Assembly: GCF_003576645.1 (NCBI RefSeq)
Contig: NC_044927.1
Location: 10,046,638 to 10,110,637, forward strand
From: Ipomoea triloba
Taxonomy: Eukaryota > Streptophyta > Magnoliopsida > Solanales > Convolvulaceae
Direction of reading: 5' to 3'
Length of the DNA: 64,000 bases
Shown here: positions 32,181 to 45,435 of the stretch, piece after piece
Layout of the letters: each line of letters starts with the position of its first letter
How positions within the stretch are numbered: position 1 is the stretch's first letter
The notes under the pieces: model-generated
What the model was told of the DNA's origin: nothing
The model's database searches: none
Seen by the model: the letters and a program-made list of their open reading frames with translations, nothing else
Translations under genes and position numbers: made by a program

Positions 32181-33014
32181 GGGTTCGTTTGAACTCCAGA
32201 TTTTTCAGTATTTAGTACTGAAGAAAAGTGAAGTCAAGGAAAATAATTATCCTGGTTAACAGAAAAAAGATTCAATTTAGTGAAAAATGTCTTCCTAATT
32301 TTTTAGTCGGAAGGTATTTTTAAAATTTTTTATTTTTCATCTCTCTTTCCTCTCTTCTTTTTTAAGTTAGTTTTCGGATTATTATTATTACCACTGTCAC
32401 CAACACGACTACACTACAACACAACCACAACATTCACCACCACCATGACACCACCACCATCACCAACACCACTACCACCACCATGACACCACCACCATCA
32501 CCAACACCACTACCACCACCACCACACCACCACCACCGCCACCAATACTACCACCACTACCACACCACCCCACCACCCCCACCAATACCACCACCACCAA
32601 AAACACTAAGACCACCACTACTACCACAACACCACAACCACCAGCACCAACACCACTACCACTATCACCACTACCACCATTGCCACCACCACCACTACCA
32701 CACCATAACCACCACTACCACTACCACTACCACACCACCACCACTACAGCCATCATCACCACCACCACCACAACCACCACCACCATCACCACATATTATT
32801 ATTGTTGTTGTTGTTGTTATAACAAATAATATGTTCATTTTCAGGAAAATGAACCAAACACAAAAAATGTAATTTATGAACTTTCAGCCAAACATAAAAA
32901 GATAATTTTCTGACATTCAATCAAACACCGGAAAATTAAAATATTTTCTGGAAAATGAGTAATTTTTTAAAAATTATTTTCGGAAAAACATTTTCCAAGT
33001 TTTTAAACGGACCC
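32181..33014. mobile_element. PIF/Harbinger-like MITE with expanded (CCA)n core (834 bp)
   Basis: Ends GGGTTCGTTTGAA and TTTTTAAACGGACCC are inverted repeats, flanked by TTA (32178-32180, 33015-33017). About 400 bp of the centre (32390-32800) is a pyrimidine-rich CCA/CAC/ACT simple repeat. Both flanks of the core share CAGGAAAATGAACC/AAAATTATTTTC-type sequence typical of the family at 29796. Confidence 0.7.
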
Positions 33015-33017
33015 TTA

Positions 33018-33276
33018 ATTTTAGGTGTTTTAATTCTAATAAAACTTTTTAGCATTATATGCAAAAAAAAATAAAAAAAATGAATGTCACACAAATAAAT
33101 AAAAAAGTATGGACACCAAGGATAATATAAAAAGTTTGAAGGTTACCCAATTTTCATAGGTCTGACTAGACTCAAAACCTAATTACTCATTCTGTTAATT
33201 AAATATAATACATATCAAATATAAAAAAATTAAAATATAAAGTTTTCATATTTCATTTTTAATTTTTCTTATTATT
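33018..33276. other. AT-rich intergenic DNA
   Basis: Nothing recognised. Confidence 0.5.
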
Positions 33277-33535
33277 CAACCAAACAAATTAAAGTAAATA
33301 ACAAAGTGGTGAACTGAAGATATATAGAAAGCGAAAGGGGCATGTTTATGTGGTAACTAAATAACCATCCGGTGGTGTAGTCATCATTACTTTTTTGAAG
33401 CTAAAAAAAAAAGAAGTAATGGCCATTCTACACCACGGAATAGTTATTAGGTTATATCATATAAACATGCCCCTTTCGCTTTCCATATATCTTCAATTCA
33501 CCACTTTGTTCTTTACTTTAATTTGTTTGGTTACA
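33277..33535. mobile_element. Fold-back MITE, ~118 bp arms
   Basis: AACCAAACAAATTAAAGTAA and TTACTTTAATTTGTTTGGTT bound the element; AGCGAAAGGGGCATGTTTAT is mirrored by ATAAACATGCCCCTTTCGCT. The short A-rich loop is at about 33395-33412. Size and arm quality resemble MITEs that give rise to small RNAs; that role is inference. Confidence 0.75.
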
Positions 33536-35092
33536 ACATAAGCAATCCATGTGGATGGATGACATTACATATTAAGTTTAAAAAAAAATCCTATTTTAGA
33601 AAGCAACTCCTATTCTCATAAAATAATAAAAAAAAGAAATTCTTCACAAAAGATGCAAGAATCTAACATGCGACATGAGATACAAGTCTATAAATCCGTA
33701 CTAGCAACTCAATTAATTTTTAGATAATAAATTGTAAGTACAGAAACAAGATCGAGCTATGATAAATACAGTATATGAGTTGTATTTAATATGATAAGTT
33801 ATTTGTGGGACATTAAACATCGATTTTTTTTTTCTTTATGGGCTGTGAAGCGTGAAATCCTAAGACGAGAAACTTTCAATTTCTGTGGTGAAAGATACAA
33901 ATCTAAAAGAGTGTGGCGTGAGATGGAAGACTGCTTTCTTTCTATTCCCTTCTACACTCCGGCAAGCTTCAAATCCGTCAATTCCCTTGAACACGTATCA
34001 CTTTGGCGTGTGTTGGTATTAATTTATTTCAGGGTAAAAGACATACATTTTTTTTTTTTGAGATTTAAGCAGGGCCAGTTTTTTTTTTTTTTTTTTTATT
34101 TGTGTGGTTTTGTGCTGGTAAATAAGTAAGACCCTATCAAAATATAAATAAACTATGAATTGAAGAAAAGTGATTCGTGTGGATATTACGGAGTAGAATT
34201 TTGTTTTGAATAATACGTAGTAGAATTTAGATCAAGTTATGAAAACTTAATTTTGAGCCAATATAATCACAAATACATATACTAACTATTGGGCCAAGGA
34301 TAGATTAGGGGCCCCCAAAATTTTGGGACCTTGTGCTATTGCCCATCTTGCACTGCACGCCCTAAAATCCGGCGCTGGATTTAAGGTTGTTCAATCCCCA
34401 AAGTTAAAAATTAAATCCTTGACCTTTTGTTAATTAAGGATGGATAAATTTTTTCCACTCAACGACTTTTCCAGAGGTTATTTTTAGAGTCATTTATAAG
34501 TATAGATAAACTTGATAGACATACGATTTTGCTTCAATTGAAATTTTGAAAAGATTTTTTTTTTTTAATTGAGTATATGTAGTCTTACCTAAACTTAAAT
34601 ATGAGACTTTATGGAAAGCAACAATGATATCATCAAACTACAATGTATTTATCTTTATCTTTTTTTTTTTAAATAAAATTTAAGACAAGTCAAGGGATTT
34701 ATTGATGTAAAATGACATTTTTAGTTTAAGTTGGTTAATTATGAAAAACTTAACTTGGTTTACAATCTTATGGTCCTTTGTCAGTGAGGTTCACAAAATG
34801 ATATTTTCACTCAAAGCGTATATTCAAGTATTAACTGCAGAATTTTCTTTAAAACAAAATATTACATGTACATTAGTGATGACAAGTGGGTCATGCCTTG
34901 CTAACCCACCATAGAATGTGGGGTGTGCAAGTCCAACTAACATTTTTAAATGTTAGTATGGTCCAATCCACTTTAATTTATTAAAATATTTAAAATAATA
35001 ATTTTTTAAAAATTTTCAATTCTATAAATTATAATTTATACTTATTAAAAATTTTAATTATAATTATAAAATTTTAAATTTATTACATATTT
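33536..35092. other. Intergenic DNA with a hAT-end fragment
   Basis: 33790-34130 is open for 112 codons but not recognised as a protein. 34290-34377 ends in AAATCCGGCGCTG, whose complement CAGCGCCGG resembles the hAT end at 56666, with GGGGCCCCCAAAATTTTGGG nearby, so a hAT terminal fragment is likely. The rest is AT-rich. It ends in TATTT, the left target duplication of the next Copia element. Confidence 0.45.
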
Positions 35093-35311
35093 TATCAGAA
35101 GATGCCAAGTCAGCAAGATTTGTTAGCATCAGTTAGCCATCTGTTAAGTGCAGTTAGCAGTAGTTAGCAGTAGTTAGTGCAATTAGATTTCTTCCCTCCC
35201 CTTTTCTGTTCCTCTGTATATAGTGTACTCCCATACTGTGGCCATAATCAATGAGAAATAATCCAAATACTTCCTTCTTGTTTCACTACCTTTTCTCCTC
35301 AAATCGTGACA
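35093..35311 (+). repeat. 5' LTR (219 bp)
   Basis: Longer than the 3' LTR by 29 bp because AGTTAGCAGT is repeated near 35150-35180. A plausible TATA box (TATATAGTG) lies at about 35218. Confidence 0.9.
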
Positions 35312-35338
35312 TGGTATTAGAGCCATTCGTGCTAAACA

Positions 35339-36389
35339 ATGGCATGGAATCTACCATCTGTCAACACCACTCGACAAGCAAGCTCCAGTTCTCTGCCTCA
35401 CCCAATTGCCGCAGAGCATTCAGTTCCGAACCCTAATCCGACGAATCTGATCACTTTTGATCCAAAGGACAATACCAGTCCGTATCATCTCCACGCGAAC
35501 GAGAGTCCTACAGTGGAACTGGTATCCTGTATGCTAGATAGAAACAACTACAACGAATGGGCCAGAGCGATGAAAGTAGCTCTTTCATCAAAGAACAAAT
35601 TCGGCTTCGTTAATGGAGCGATCAAGATGCCGAATGTAGACGATCCGAGGTATGTTTTTTTGGGAACTTTGCAACAATATGGTAGTTTCCTGGATAGTTC
35701 GCGTACTATCCCCAACAATCGCAAGAACTATTCTATGGATTGACACAGCAGAAGGAGTTTGGGAGGATCTGAAAAAGAGGTTCAGTAAGCAGGATGTATT
35801 TAGAATAGTAGAAATTCAAGCTGAAATTTATCAGACTAAGCAAGGAAGTAGCAGTGTGAATGAATACTTTGCAAAATTGAAGCTGTTGTGGGATGAATTC
35901 CGCATTCTAAGACCTACACCTACCTGCATTTGCACTCAGAAACGTAAGTGTAGTGATGATTTCTTAGATAAAACTGCAGTAAACCTTGAGAATGATATGT
36001 TGTGTGCCTTCCTCATTGGATTGGATGATAAGTATACTAGGGCACGGAATCAGATAATGTTGATGAGACCCTTACCAGATGTAGGTGAAGCCTACTCCAT
36101 GATTTCTCAACAAGAAAGACAGTTTTCAGTGGGATTTAACAATCCTATCAGTCAGTATTTGAATGACAACTTATCAGGAAGTGCAATGCTTGTCAAAGGA
36201 GACAAGCATTATTCCAGCAGAACCAAACCAGTGTGTAGCTACTGTGGCTTCACAGGGCACACCATTGAGAAATGTTACAAGAAACATGGATATCCTCCCG
36301 GATGGAAACTTAGAGGGAAGAATGTTGGGTCAGCCAATCAAGTCAGTACACAAGAAAGCTTCATCTCTGGTAAATCAGGATGGGTATAA
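35339..36389 (+). pseudogene. Copia gag (Retrotran_gag_3 type), frameshifted
   Basis: Opens with SPYHLHANESPTVELVSCML and NYNEWARAMKVALSSKNK, the conserved N-terminal gag block. A shift near 35655 in a run of seven T moves it to the next frame (WEDLKKRFSK..., zinc knuckle CSYCGFTGHTIEKC at 36233-36274). A second shift near 36300-36360 leads into the protease/pol frame. Confidence 0.85.
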
Positions 36390-39300
36390 GAAGTACCTTG
36401 AGTTTCTTGAGTATATGCAAAAGGAAAGGAGCACTCCTCTTGATGCAGGAGGCACTGGAACAACACCTCAAGCCAATATCATTGCAACAAACTTTGTGCC
36501 TAATACTGAATCAGAAGGTAAGGCTACTACCAAAATCTCCAGTGAATATAAGAGTATGTGGATTCTTGATAGTGGTGCTACACATCACATTGTATGTGAC
36601 AGAAGCCTCCTAACTAATTGTAGAAAGGTTGATGGAAAATATGTGGCCTTACCAAATGGAAACAAGGCCACAATCACACACATTGGTTCTGTTCATCTGT
36701 CCAATATGCTTGTGTTGCAGGGAGTCTTGTGTGTTCCAGTATTCTATTACAATCTTATCTCAATAGGTGAGCTGATTAAAACATCAGGCTATCAAGTATT
36801 AATGCATTCTAACAGATGTATAATCCAGAATCCACACCTTGGGAGGATGATTGGTACAGCTGAACTAAGAGATGGTCTATATCACCTTACAGTACCAGCA
36901 GATTCAGCCTTACATTGTATTCCTTTAGTGAATTATGTAGCCAACAATATGTGGCATAGCCGATTAGGGCACGCTTCTCATGCCAAAATAAAATTCTTGC
37001 AATCTTTGAATGTAAATATAAATGCAGGAAAAGATAGTGTTTGTGATTGTTGCCATTTGGCTAAACAGAAAAGAATTCCTTTCATTCCTAGTAAATCCTC
37101 TACTACTGATTGCTTTCATTTAGTGCATATGGATATTTGGGGACCCTACCATGTTAGAACTATGTTTGGTCATCAATACTTTCTCACCATTGTAGATGAT
37201 TTTAGCAGGGCTACATGGGCTTATCTTTTGAGGGGTAAAGATGAAGTGAGACAACTTGTGCAGGGTTTCTATGCTATGATTCATACTCAGTTTGGGAAAA
37301 TGGTTAAATGTGTCAGAACAGATAATGGAAAGGAGTTCTTAATGCCAGAATTCTATCTTCAAAAAGGCATAGTGCATCAGACTTCATGTGTATACACTCC
37401 TCAGTAGAATAGTGTGGTTGAGAGGAAACATGGTCATATTCTATCAGTAGCAAGGGCCTTAAAGTTTCAAGCAGGGTTGCCTGATTGTTTTTGGAGAGAA
37501 TGCATACTATAGGCTGTGTACATAATAAATAGGTTGCCCTCAGCAGCACTTGGTAACAAAATACCCTATCAGATTTTGTTCAACAAAATGCCTCAGTACC
37601 AGTACCTTAAGGTTTTAGGTTGTCTTGCCTATGCCACAACTCATGGTGGTCATAGGACAAAGTTCTCACCTAGAGCAAAGAGGTGTATATTCATTGGGTA
37701 CACTAATGGAGTAAAAGGATACAAGTGATATGATGTTCAGACTAAAGAAGTCATCACCTCAAGATATGTGGTATTTTATGAGGAATATTTTCCTTTTCAG
37801 ACAAAAGAAACACCTGCAAAGAAGCTAGATGAACCTGTCATGCCCATTGAACATGCCACCAATGCTGGTTGTGATTTTGCAAACATCCAGTCCAGCCAGG
37901 GGCACTCCACTGAGTTTGATACTTTAAGTGAAGCACCCTCCCACCCTCCACCTATAGAACTAAGAAGGTTTATTAGGCATAGGGCTGCCCCTTCTTACCT
38001 TGCAGACTATGATTTCCATAATGGTAGGACTTCTCCTCACAGCATAGCCTCAGTTATGACTCATGACAGGCTATCCCCAAATTACCAAGCCTTTGTCATG
38101 AGCATTTCTTGTGTTAAAGAACCCAAGACATACAATGAGGCCATTCAACAAGACTGTTGGAAACAAGCTATGGATGCTGAAATTGAAGCACTGCAGGCAA
38201 ACAACACATGGAAACTCACTGATTTGCCACCTACCAAACAAGCTATTGGGTGCAAATGGGTGTACAAAGTCAAATAGAAGTCTGATGGAAGCATTGAGAG
38301 GTATAAGGCTAGGTTAGTGGCCAAGGGCTACACACAGACAGCTGGATTAGACTATATTGACACCTTCAGCCCAGTGGCCAAGGTCACAACTATCAGAACT
38401 CTTCTATCTGTTGCAGCTGCCAAAGGGTGGAATTTACATCAGTTAGATGTGAACAATGCTTTTCTTCATGGAGATCTCCATGAAGAAGTGTACATGACTC
38501 TACCACCAGGGTTTATTACTCCAAAACCTGGTATGGTATGCAAATTGACAAAATCCCTATATGGTCTAAAACAAGCCAGCAGACAATGGAATGCCAAGCT
38601 CACTGTAGAACTTACCCAGCTTGGTTTCAAGCAAACTGCTGCAAATCCCTCCTTATTCATCAAAGGGGCAGGAGACACCTTTGTTGCTCTTCTAGTATAT
38701 GTGGATGATGTGGTTCTAGCTAGTCCAGACAAGACCCAGATACAAATGATTAAAGAACACCTGCATAGTGTCTTTCAGATCAAGGACTTGGGTCCACTCA
38801 AGTATTTTTTAGGGCTGGAAATTGCTAGAAGCAAGAGAGGGATTTCAGTCAACCAAAGGAAGTATGCTCTGGAGCTGCTAGACAGCACTGGTTTTATGCA
38901 TAGCAAGCCAGTCAAGTCTCCTATGGTTCCTACAACAAAGCTAAGCAAAGAAGGGGGTACTAGCCTAACAGACATTACACAATACAGAAGGTTAGTGGGT
39001 AGATTGCTATACCTCACCATAATCAGGCCTGATATTTGTTTTGCTACTCAGCAATTATCTCAGTTCTTGGATTGTCCTACAGACATACACCTACAGGCTT
39101 CCTACAGGGTTCTAAGATACATCAAGGCTGCACCTACCCAAGGCCTGTTCTTCCCAGCAGACAACCAACTCAAACTAAAGGGATTCTCTGACTCAGATTA
39201 GGCTGCATGCCCAGATACTAGACGCTCTATCTCTGGTTTCTGTATGTTCCTAGGGTCTGCCTTGATTTCCTGGAAATCCAAGAAACAAATGACTGTGTCT

Positions 39301-39600
39301 CGATCATCTTCAGAGGCTGAATATAGAGCCATTGCTGCAACTTCCTGTGAGGTGCAATGGCTGTGTTATCTACTTAAATCCCTGGAAGTTAAACTAGAAT
39401 AACCTGCTGCCCTATTCACTGACAACAAGTCAGCTATGGCCATTGCTGAGAATCCAGTCTTCCATGAGAGGACCAAACACATCGAGCTGGACTGTCATCT
39501 TGTAAGGGAGAAACTGTAGAACAAGGTTCTCAAGCTACTACATGTTCCAACTGCTAGCCAACTAGCCGATGTATTTACTAAGCCACATGCCCCTGCTTCC
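36390..39600 (+). pseudogene. Copia protease-integrase-RT-RNase H, one frame with seven stops
   Basis: A single frame holds protease (WILDSGATHHIV), integrase (MDIWGPYH...RTDNGKEF), RT ([30 protein letters not shown]) and RNase H ([20 protein letters not shown]). Stops at 37405, 37510, 37726, 38275, 39199, 39400 and 39517, with no frameshift between them. Most are explained by a single C-to-T or G-to-A change of CAG, CAA or TGG (39199 falls on the W of SDSDW). Confidence 0.88.
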
Positions 39601-39661
39601 TTTAAAAGCTTTGTGTCCAAGCTTGGTCTACATAATATGTATGATCCAGCTTGCGGGAGGA

Positions 39662-39851
39662 TATCAGAAGATGCCAAGTCAGCAAGATTTGTTAGCATCA
39701 GTTAGCCATCTGTTAAGTGCAGTTAGATTTCTTCCCTCCCCTTTTCTGTTCCTCTGTATATAATGTACTCCCATACTGTGGCCATAATCAATGAGAAATA
39801 ATCCAGATAGTTCCTTCTTGTTTCACTACCTTCTCTCCGCAAATCGTGACA
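39662..39851 (+). repeat. 3' LTR (190 bp)
   Basis: Matches 35093-35311 apart from the 29 bp indel and few substitutions. Confidence 0.9.
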
Positions 39852-39856
39852 TATTT

Positions 39857-40425
39857 GTATAATTGTTAACCTATAAATTATTTGTACATTGTTAAAATTC
39901 ATACTTTACAAGCTAGAAACCTGTAATTTTAAGAATTAATAAATTAATACAAATTACAAGTTTAATTACTAGTTAGATTACAACAAATAAATATAAACTA
40001 ATACATAAAGATTCTTGTAATTCATCGCGAGTATGAGTGCGATCTCTTTATAAGAGGAGTTGGGATTTACCTTGTATGTAACTAAAATTTTTGGGATTTA
40101 CCTTGTATGTAACTAAAATTTTAATTATCTTATTTGAATAATATAGAGATAAAAAAGAGAGAATTTATATCTTTGTTTAATAATAATGTAGTCAATTTTC
40201 AAAAAAAAAAATATATTTATTTATTTTTAAAAATAATCTATTATACTAAGCTAACAACTACATATATATTGGTACATAAATAATATATGTACGTATCATA
40301 TACAATATGATTTAAAATTAATTGATGTTATAATTATTATTTAGTGTGGATATTATGAATGAATTATATAACGGTTGTAACCGTCTTCGTATTTATGTCT
40401 CCATTATTCATTTCTGTTACCATTG

Positions 40426-40478
<53 letters not shown>

Positions 40479-41395
40479 TTTGCATTATGTACACGGATGA
40501 TGTTGGAATAAAATTTCTTGTGCAATTTATTTTGCCTCTCTCTATAAATGCTCTCTTATTCCAATTTACCTAGAGCTCCAGTAGATCTGATCAAGCACCG
40601 TACAGCTGGGCACATGACCCATAGCCCTTTTGAGATATTCAAACAACCATATATGGTGTATGCATGCATGATAATAATAATAATAATGGAAAATATAACC
40701 GAAGTTATAACGGGGTGGGAATATTTTAGTCCAAAAAATTGTATAGTTCAATTCTTATAATATAATGTACGAAAAAAATAGAAAAATAATGAACACTATG
40801 TGAGCATGAGTATACACGACTTTGGTCTTCCTTTCTTTCGTTTGGGTTTATAATCTCCAATTGAAAAAACCTTGTTTTCATTTTTATTTTTTAATTTTTG
40901 TATAAATAAATTCAATCATTTGGTTTCGTACCAAGTTTTGGTTGTGATTAATTTTTCTAAAATTAAATCCTTTTTTATATATACTTTCTGTATGTTCCTT
41001 CATAAAAACACTATGTTAAAGGATCTATTATTAAAAATTCTCAACCTCAACAACATGGTTGTAGTGGTGATATGGGGGTTGAGTGCCTTGGGGGTGTGAT
41101 GTGTAATGAATGGGTGAGGGGTATGAAATTTCAGAGTAATCTTGTGGTGGGAAAGGATGTTAAGGTGGATTTTAATTATATGAATATTGGGAGTACAATA
41201 TTAGCCATATGGAGCAAATTGAGAATTTTGATACTGTTGAGGATCTAGTAATTATTTAGAGATGGGGCTTGAATTGTACAAGGACTAATGGATGGGGCAT
41301 TATGCTATCCTTGTTGAGACATGTAGTGTCCATACCCTTCGTAGGGTTGAGAATTACAATATCCTCCTTGATCCTTCATGGGACATTCCTTTCAA
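39857..41395. other. AT-rich intergenic DNA
   Basis: Holds (TA)n at 40430-40476 and a ~110 bp segment (40808-40920, starting TATACACGACTT) repeated at 45069-45175. Short duplication TTGGGATTTACCTTGTATGT near 40060-40120. 41040-41390 is G-rich on the plus strand and not recognised. No gene. Confidence 0.45.
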
Positions 41396-42660
41396 TCAAA
41401 TCAAATGATATAGACTTGCATGCACATTAGCAATAAGGAAAAAATGGTAATTAAATAAAATAAAAATTTGATCTCCTAAGAATTCACAAACTCTAATGCT
41501 AGAAATAAAACAATCATACAATACAACCAAATAAATCAATCTCCGGCAACAGCGCCAAAATTGTGATGAGTAAAATGGTGAATGTAAAAATGAGGGTGTA
41601 AATGTCCTTTCGCTGAGGATTGGGAATATGGCACGTACTTGTATGATATATAGAATTCTAGCCACTAAAGTCTTAGAACTCACTAGAATTCAAGCATCTA
41701 AGATTAAGGAATGAAAATAAAAGGATGCAAATAAAATAAGGGAAAAACTATATGATAAAAGAACGGATCAGATTAGGGGTATTGCAATGTTCTAACAAAC
41801 TTAGAACTAGGGGAAAAACAATTAACCAAGGGATTTATTGGCAATGCACTCAAAAATTCAGTTCAGCTACTTTCGTAATCAATAAACAAGAATTAGGCTA
41901 GGATTGCCCCACTTTCATGATGCATCAATCATAACCTTAAACACAAAAGCATCGTAAGCTCCCAAATTACCCCTATTCTCATAGTAGGAAAAATTGGGTT
42001 GAAATTGGTAAGGCTTGAGTCTTTCACCCAACTTTCGTTGAGATGAAATCATCTCCAAAAAAAATCAATAAAAGCTGCACATCAATTATCAATAAGAGGA
42101 ATTTATAATCCAATTCAAACATAAAAACCCTAGGTTAATAAATTATCCCTTTTATGCAATAATCATAAACATAGCATCAAGAATAGCAATAGAACCCTAA
42201 TCCAAACCCAAAAGCTAACTATTCATGCATCACAGAAGTAAACAAAGAAAAAAATTAATAAATAACCATAAACATTGCAAGAAATTTGAAAAGAAAATAA
42301 ATAACGGAATAAGAGAACTTTACTAATACTGAAGAACAAATCCAACTATGCGTGATTCTAAGCTTGAAATTAAATAATCTAATGTAAAACTAATCTAAAC
42401 TATGCTAGGAAAATCTAAAGGGAAGAGGGAAAAAATAAACTAAAGTTAACTACGGTTGGGAACCAAGTAAGGGAACCAAGTAAAATAGCATAAAATCGTA
42501 ACATAAATAAGAGACAGATGGGCCTCACGGCCCACCTGGAAACTTCCAATTTTGATTCTTGTTCCCTTTCGTGCTTATGTAATTTCCTTTGCTTCCGAAA
42601 TTGATCCAAAACATTCCAAAATCCTTCCTTTGCTACTTGTTTTAGGCAGTTGCACTTGTA
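41396..42660 (-). mobile_element. Athila-like Gypsy LTR/leader fragment
   Basis: On the minus strand TTTTGGCGCTGTTGCCGGAG (41541-41560) matches the primer-binding region used by Athila/Tat Gypsy elements (usual form TTGGCGCCGTTGCCGGGGA), and TAGCATTAGAGTTTGTGAAT follows in the leader as in those elements. The LTR would run from about 41570 to beyond 42400. No coding part is present. Right edge uncertain. Confidence 0.55.
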
Positions 42661-42771
42661 GGCACCAAATATATAAAAAGTATAAATTTCCTATTAAGAA
42701 TTAGGCAATTACTATAAAAAACAACTAAAATAGGGAGTAAATAATGGTTCAGAATTAAAGACATCAGGAAG

Positions 42772-43599
<828 letters not shown>

Positions 43600-43671
43600 T
43601 ATATTATATTATTATTTGAATGAATATAATGTATGTGATGAGTGTTTGAAGGTTGTGTGGCGAGCATGCGG

Positions 43672-43680
43672 TTATATATA
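43672..43680 (-). promoter_or_regulatory. TATA box of the truncated peroxidase
   Basis: TATATATAA on the minus strand about 75 bp upstream of the ATG, a normal plant spacing. Confidence 0.5.
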
Positions 43681-43760
43681 GGTCTCAAAATAAGACTGAA
43701 ACAACCAAAACATCATGCTAAGTCGTGAAATGAACACCAGTACCAGGTCGTGAAAACACC

Positions 43761-44001
43761 ACGAATAAGGATCCGTGAGACAGTCTCACACAAGTGTGAC
43801 CCATGACAATGACATAACAACTGTCAGCAGTGAATTCAAGTCTTAAGATTTGGTGAATATAAGTATGACATTTGCATGGTGCTTTGCCGACCCGACCTGT
43901 CTCACGAATAAGGATCCGTGAGACGGTCTCACACAAGTGTGATCCATGACAATGACATAACAACTGTCAGCAGTGAATTCAAGTCTTAAGATTTGGTGAA
44001 T
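43761..44001. repeat. Tandem duplication, 153 bp period, of a TE terminus
   Basis: ACGAATAAGGATCCGTGAGA...TCTTAAGATTTGGTGAATA occurs at 43761 and again at 43914, nearly identical. It contains the GTCTCACACAAGTGTGA(C/T)C end motif also seen at 16800-16855, so a fold-back TE end seems to have been duplicated. Confidence 0.8.
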
Positions 44002-45300
44002 ACAAATTTTTGATATGATAATTTAATAAATATAATTATGGTAGAATTTAATATGTGTATATACTAACTGATGTTTAACGATTTCATATAATTTTGTCTA
44101 ATAAAAATGAGAGTACAATATTTATAACACAATGTACAACTCAATTAACGTATAAATACATATATAAATCATGGGTAATAACATGGGTTCACTGTTATAA
44201 GTTTTTTTTTTTCATTTAGATATTAGATATTTATACAACAATAATATAATAATAATGTACATATGTTTATAAAATTTATATTTATATTTTTGGAAATAAC
44301 TAACTAATCCTTACTTAGCTAATTACTCCGTAAAATCTAAATGAAATCAAACTTATAATTTCTTATGTTACTCAATGTCAACATACATTATTAGAGTTAA
44401 TTTCCAAAATGGTCCTTCGATTATGGTATTTTTTAAATTTACTTCCTTGACTTTTAATTCCGTTCAAAGTGATCTCGCCCGACTATTGAATTTTAAGTCA
44501 AAATGGTCTCCGTTAGCTTTGGCGTTGATAAGTACATATTTGACCATATTTTTACCCCATGTTTAATGCTTATTTTTGTCACTAATCATTAAGATTATAT
44601 GTTCATAATTTCCTCATTGAGATAAATAGATTGCAATTTAATCATAGTTGAAGAAGGAAAAATAATTTAGCACAATTATGATATTAGGTAGGACTAATCT
44701 TATCATTATTATTATTATCGCAATTAACTACCTAATCATTTTGTATGATTTTGGAATTCATTGGTGATGAAAGTAGGTGGAGCCAACAAGACAAAACAAA
44801 GAATGACAAAAAAATAAGAGGAAAAAGCACAAGAAGATGAGGATCATCAGGAGCAATATTAATTGCATGGATACAAAGAACCAAATCTGGAAAAGCAAGA
44901 AGAAATGGATGTACTGCACTGCATTCTGGGCAGCGTACGCATGGGTGTATGTGCGTACGCTGACTATTTTTCTGCTCCAGTTGATGCCTATAAAAGGCCT
45001 CCTCCTCTCCCAAATCAGACCTAAGATTAGCTAATTATATTTCTTTTATTAAAAGAAGCAAATTATAAGTATACACGACTTGAGTTTTCCTTTCTTTCGT
45101 TTGGGTTTATAATCTCCAGTTGAAAAACCTTGTTTTCATTTTTATTTATTTTTGTATAAATAAATTCAATCATGATGTTAAGGTTCTAATGGAAATATGG
45201 AATATAAAATTGTTGGTGTAATCATGTGCATTTATAACTTGTACATTTTGCTATATTCTTTGAAAATTGATAAGATATTTCCAAAATTACTATATTTACT

Positions 45301-45340
<40 letters not shown>

Positions 45341-45435
45341 CAGAAGTGCATGGATACTTTTTCCCACCGAAACTCATGGGCATTTTTGTAAAACCACTAA
45401 TTTCATTAACTAATCATCTTCATGGTCTTGGCAGG
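44002..45435. other. Intergenic DNA with LTR-like scraps
   Basis: 44820-45030 has a CTATAAAAGG TATA box (about 44990) and GCGTACGC repeats and looks like an LTR U3/R remnant. 45069-45175 repeats 40808-40920. (TA)n at 45308-45339. No gene supported. Confidence 0.4.

Larger units (their letters stand above)
35093..39851 (+). mobile_element. Ty1/Copia retrotransposon, full-length but decayed (4759 bp)
   Basis: LTRs 35093-35311 and 39662-39851; both start TATCAGAAGATGCC and end CGTGACA. TSD TATTT at 35088-35092 and 39852-39856. The primer binding site TGGTATTAGAGCC follows the 5' LTR at 35312, and the purine tract GCGGGAGGA precedes the 3' LTR. Gag, protease, integrase, RT and RNase H are all present in Copia order but interrupted. 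LTR starts with TA rather than the usual TG in both copies. Confidence 0.93.

Noticed and set aside
33791..34129. 112-codon open frame next to fold-back elements
   Set aside because: No domain, ends in T-run-encoded phenylalanines, no splice or promoter context.
43761..44001. Direct repeat considered as a possible CRISPR-like array
   Set aside because: Only two long, nearly identical units without distinct spacers, in a plant genome; it is a TE-terminus duplication.
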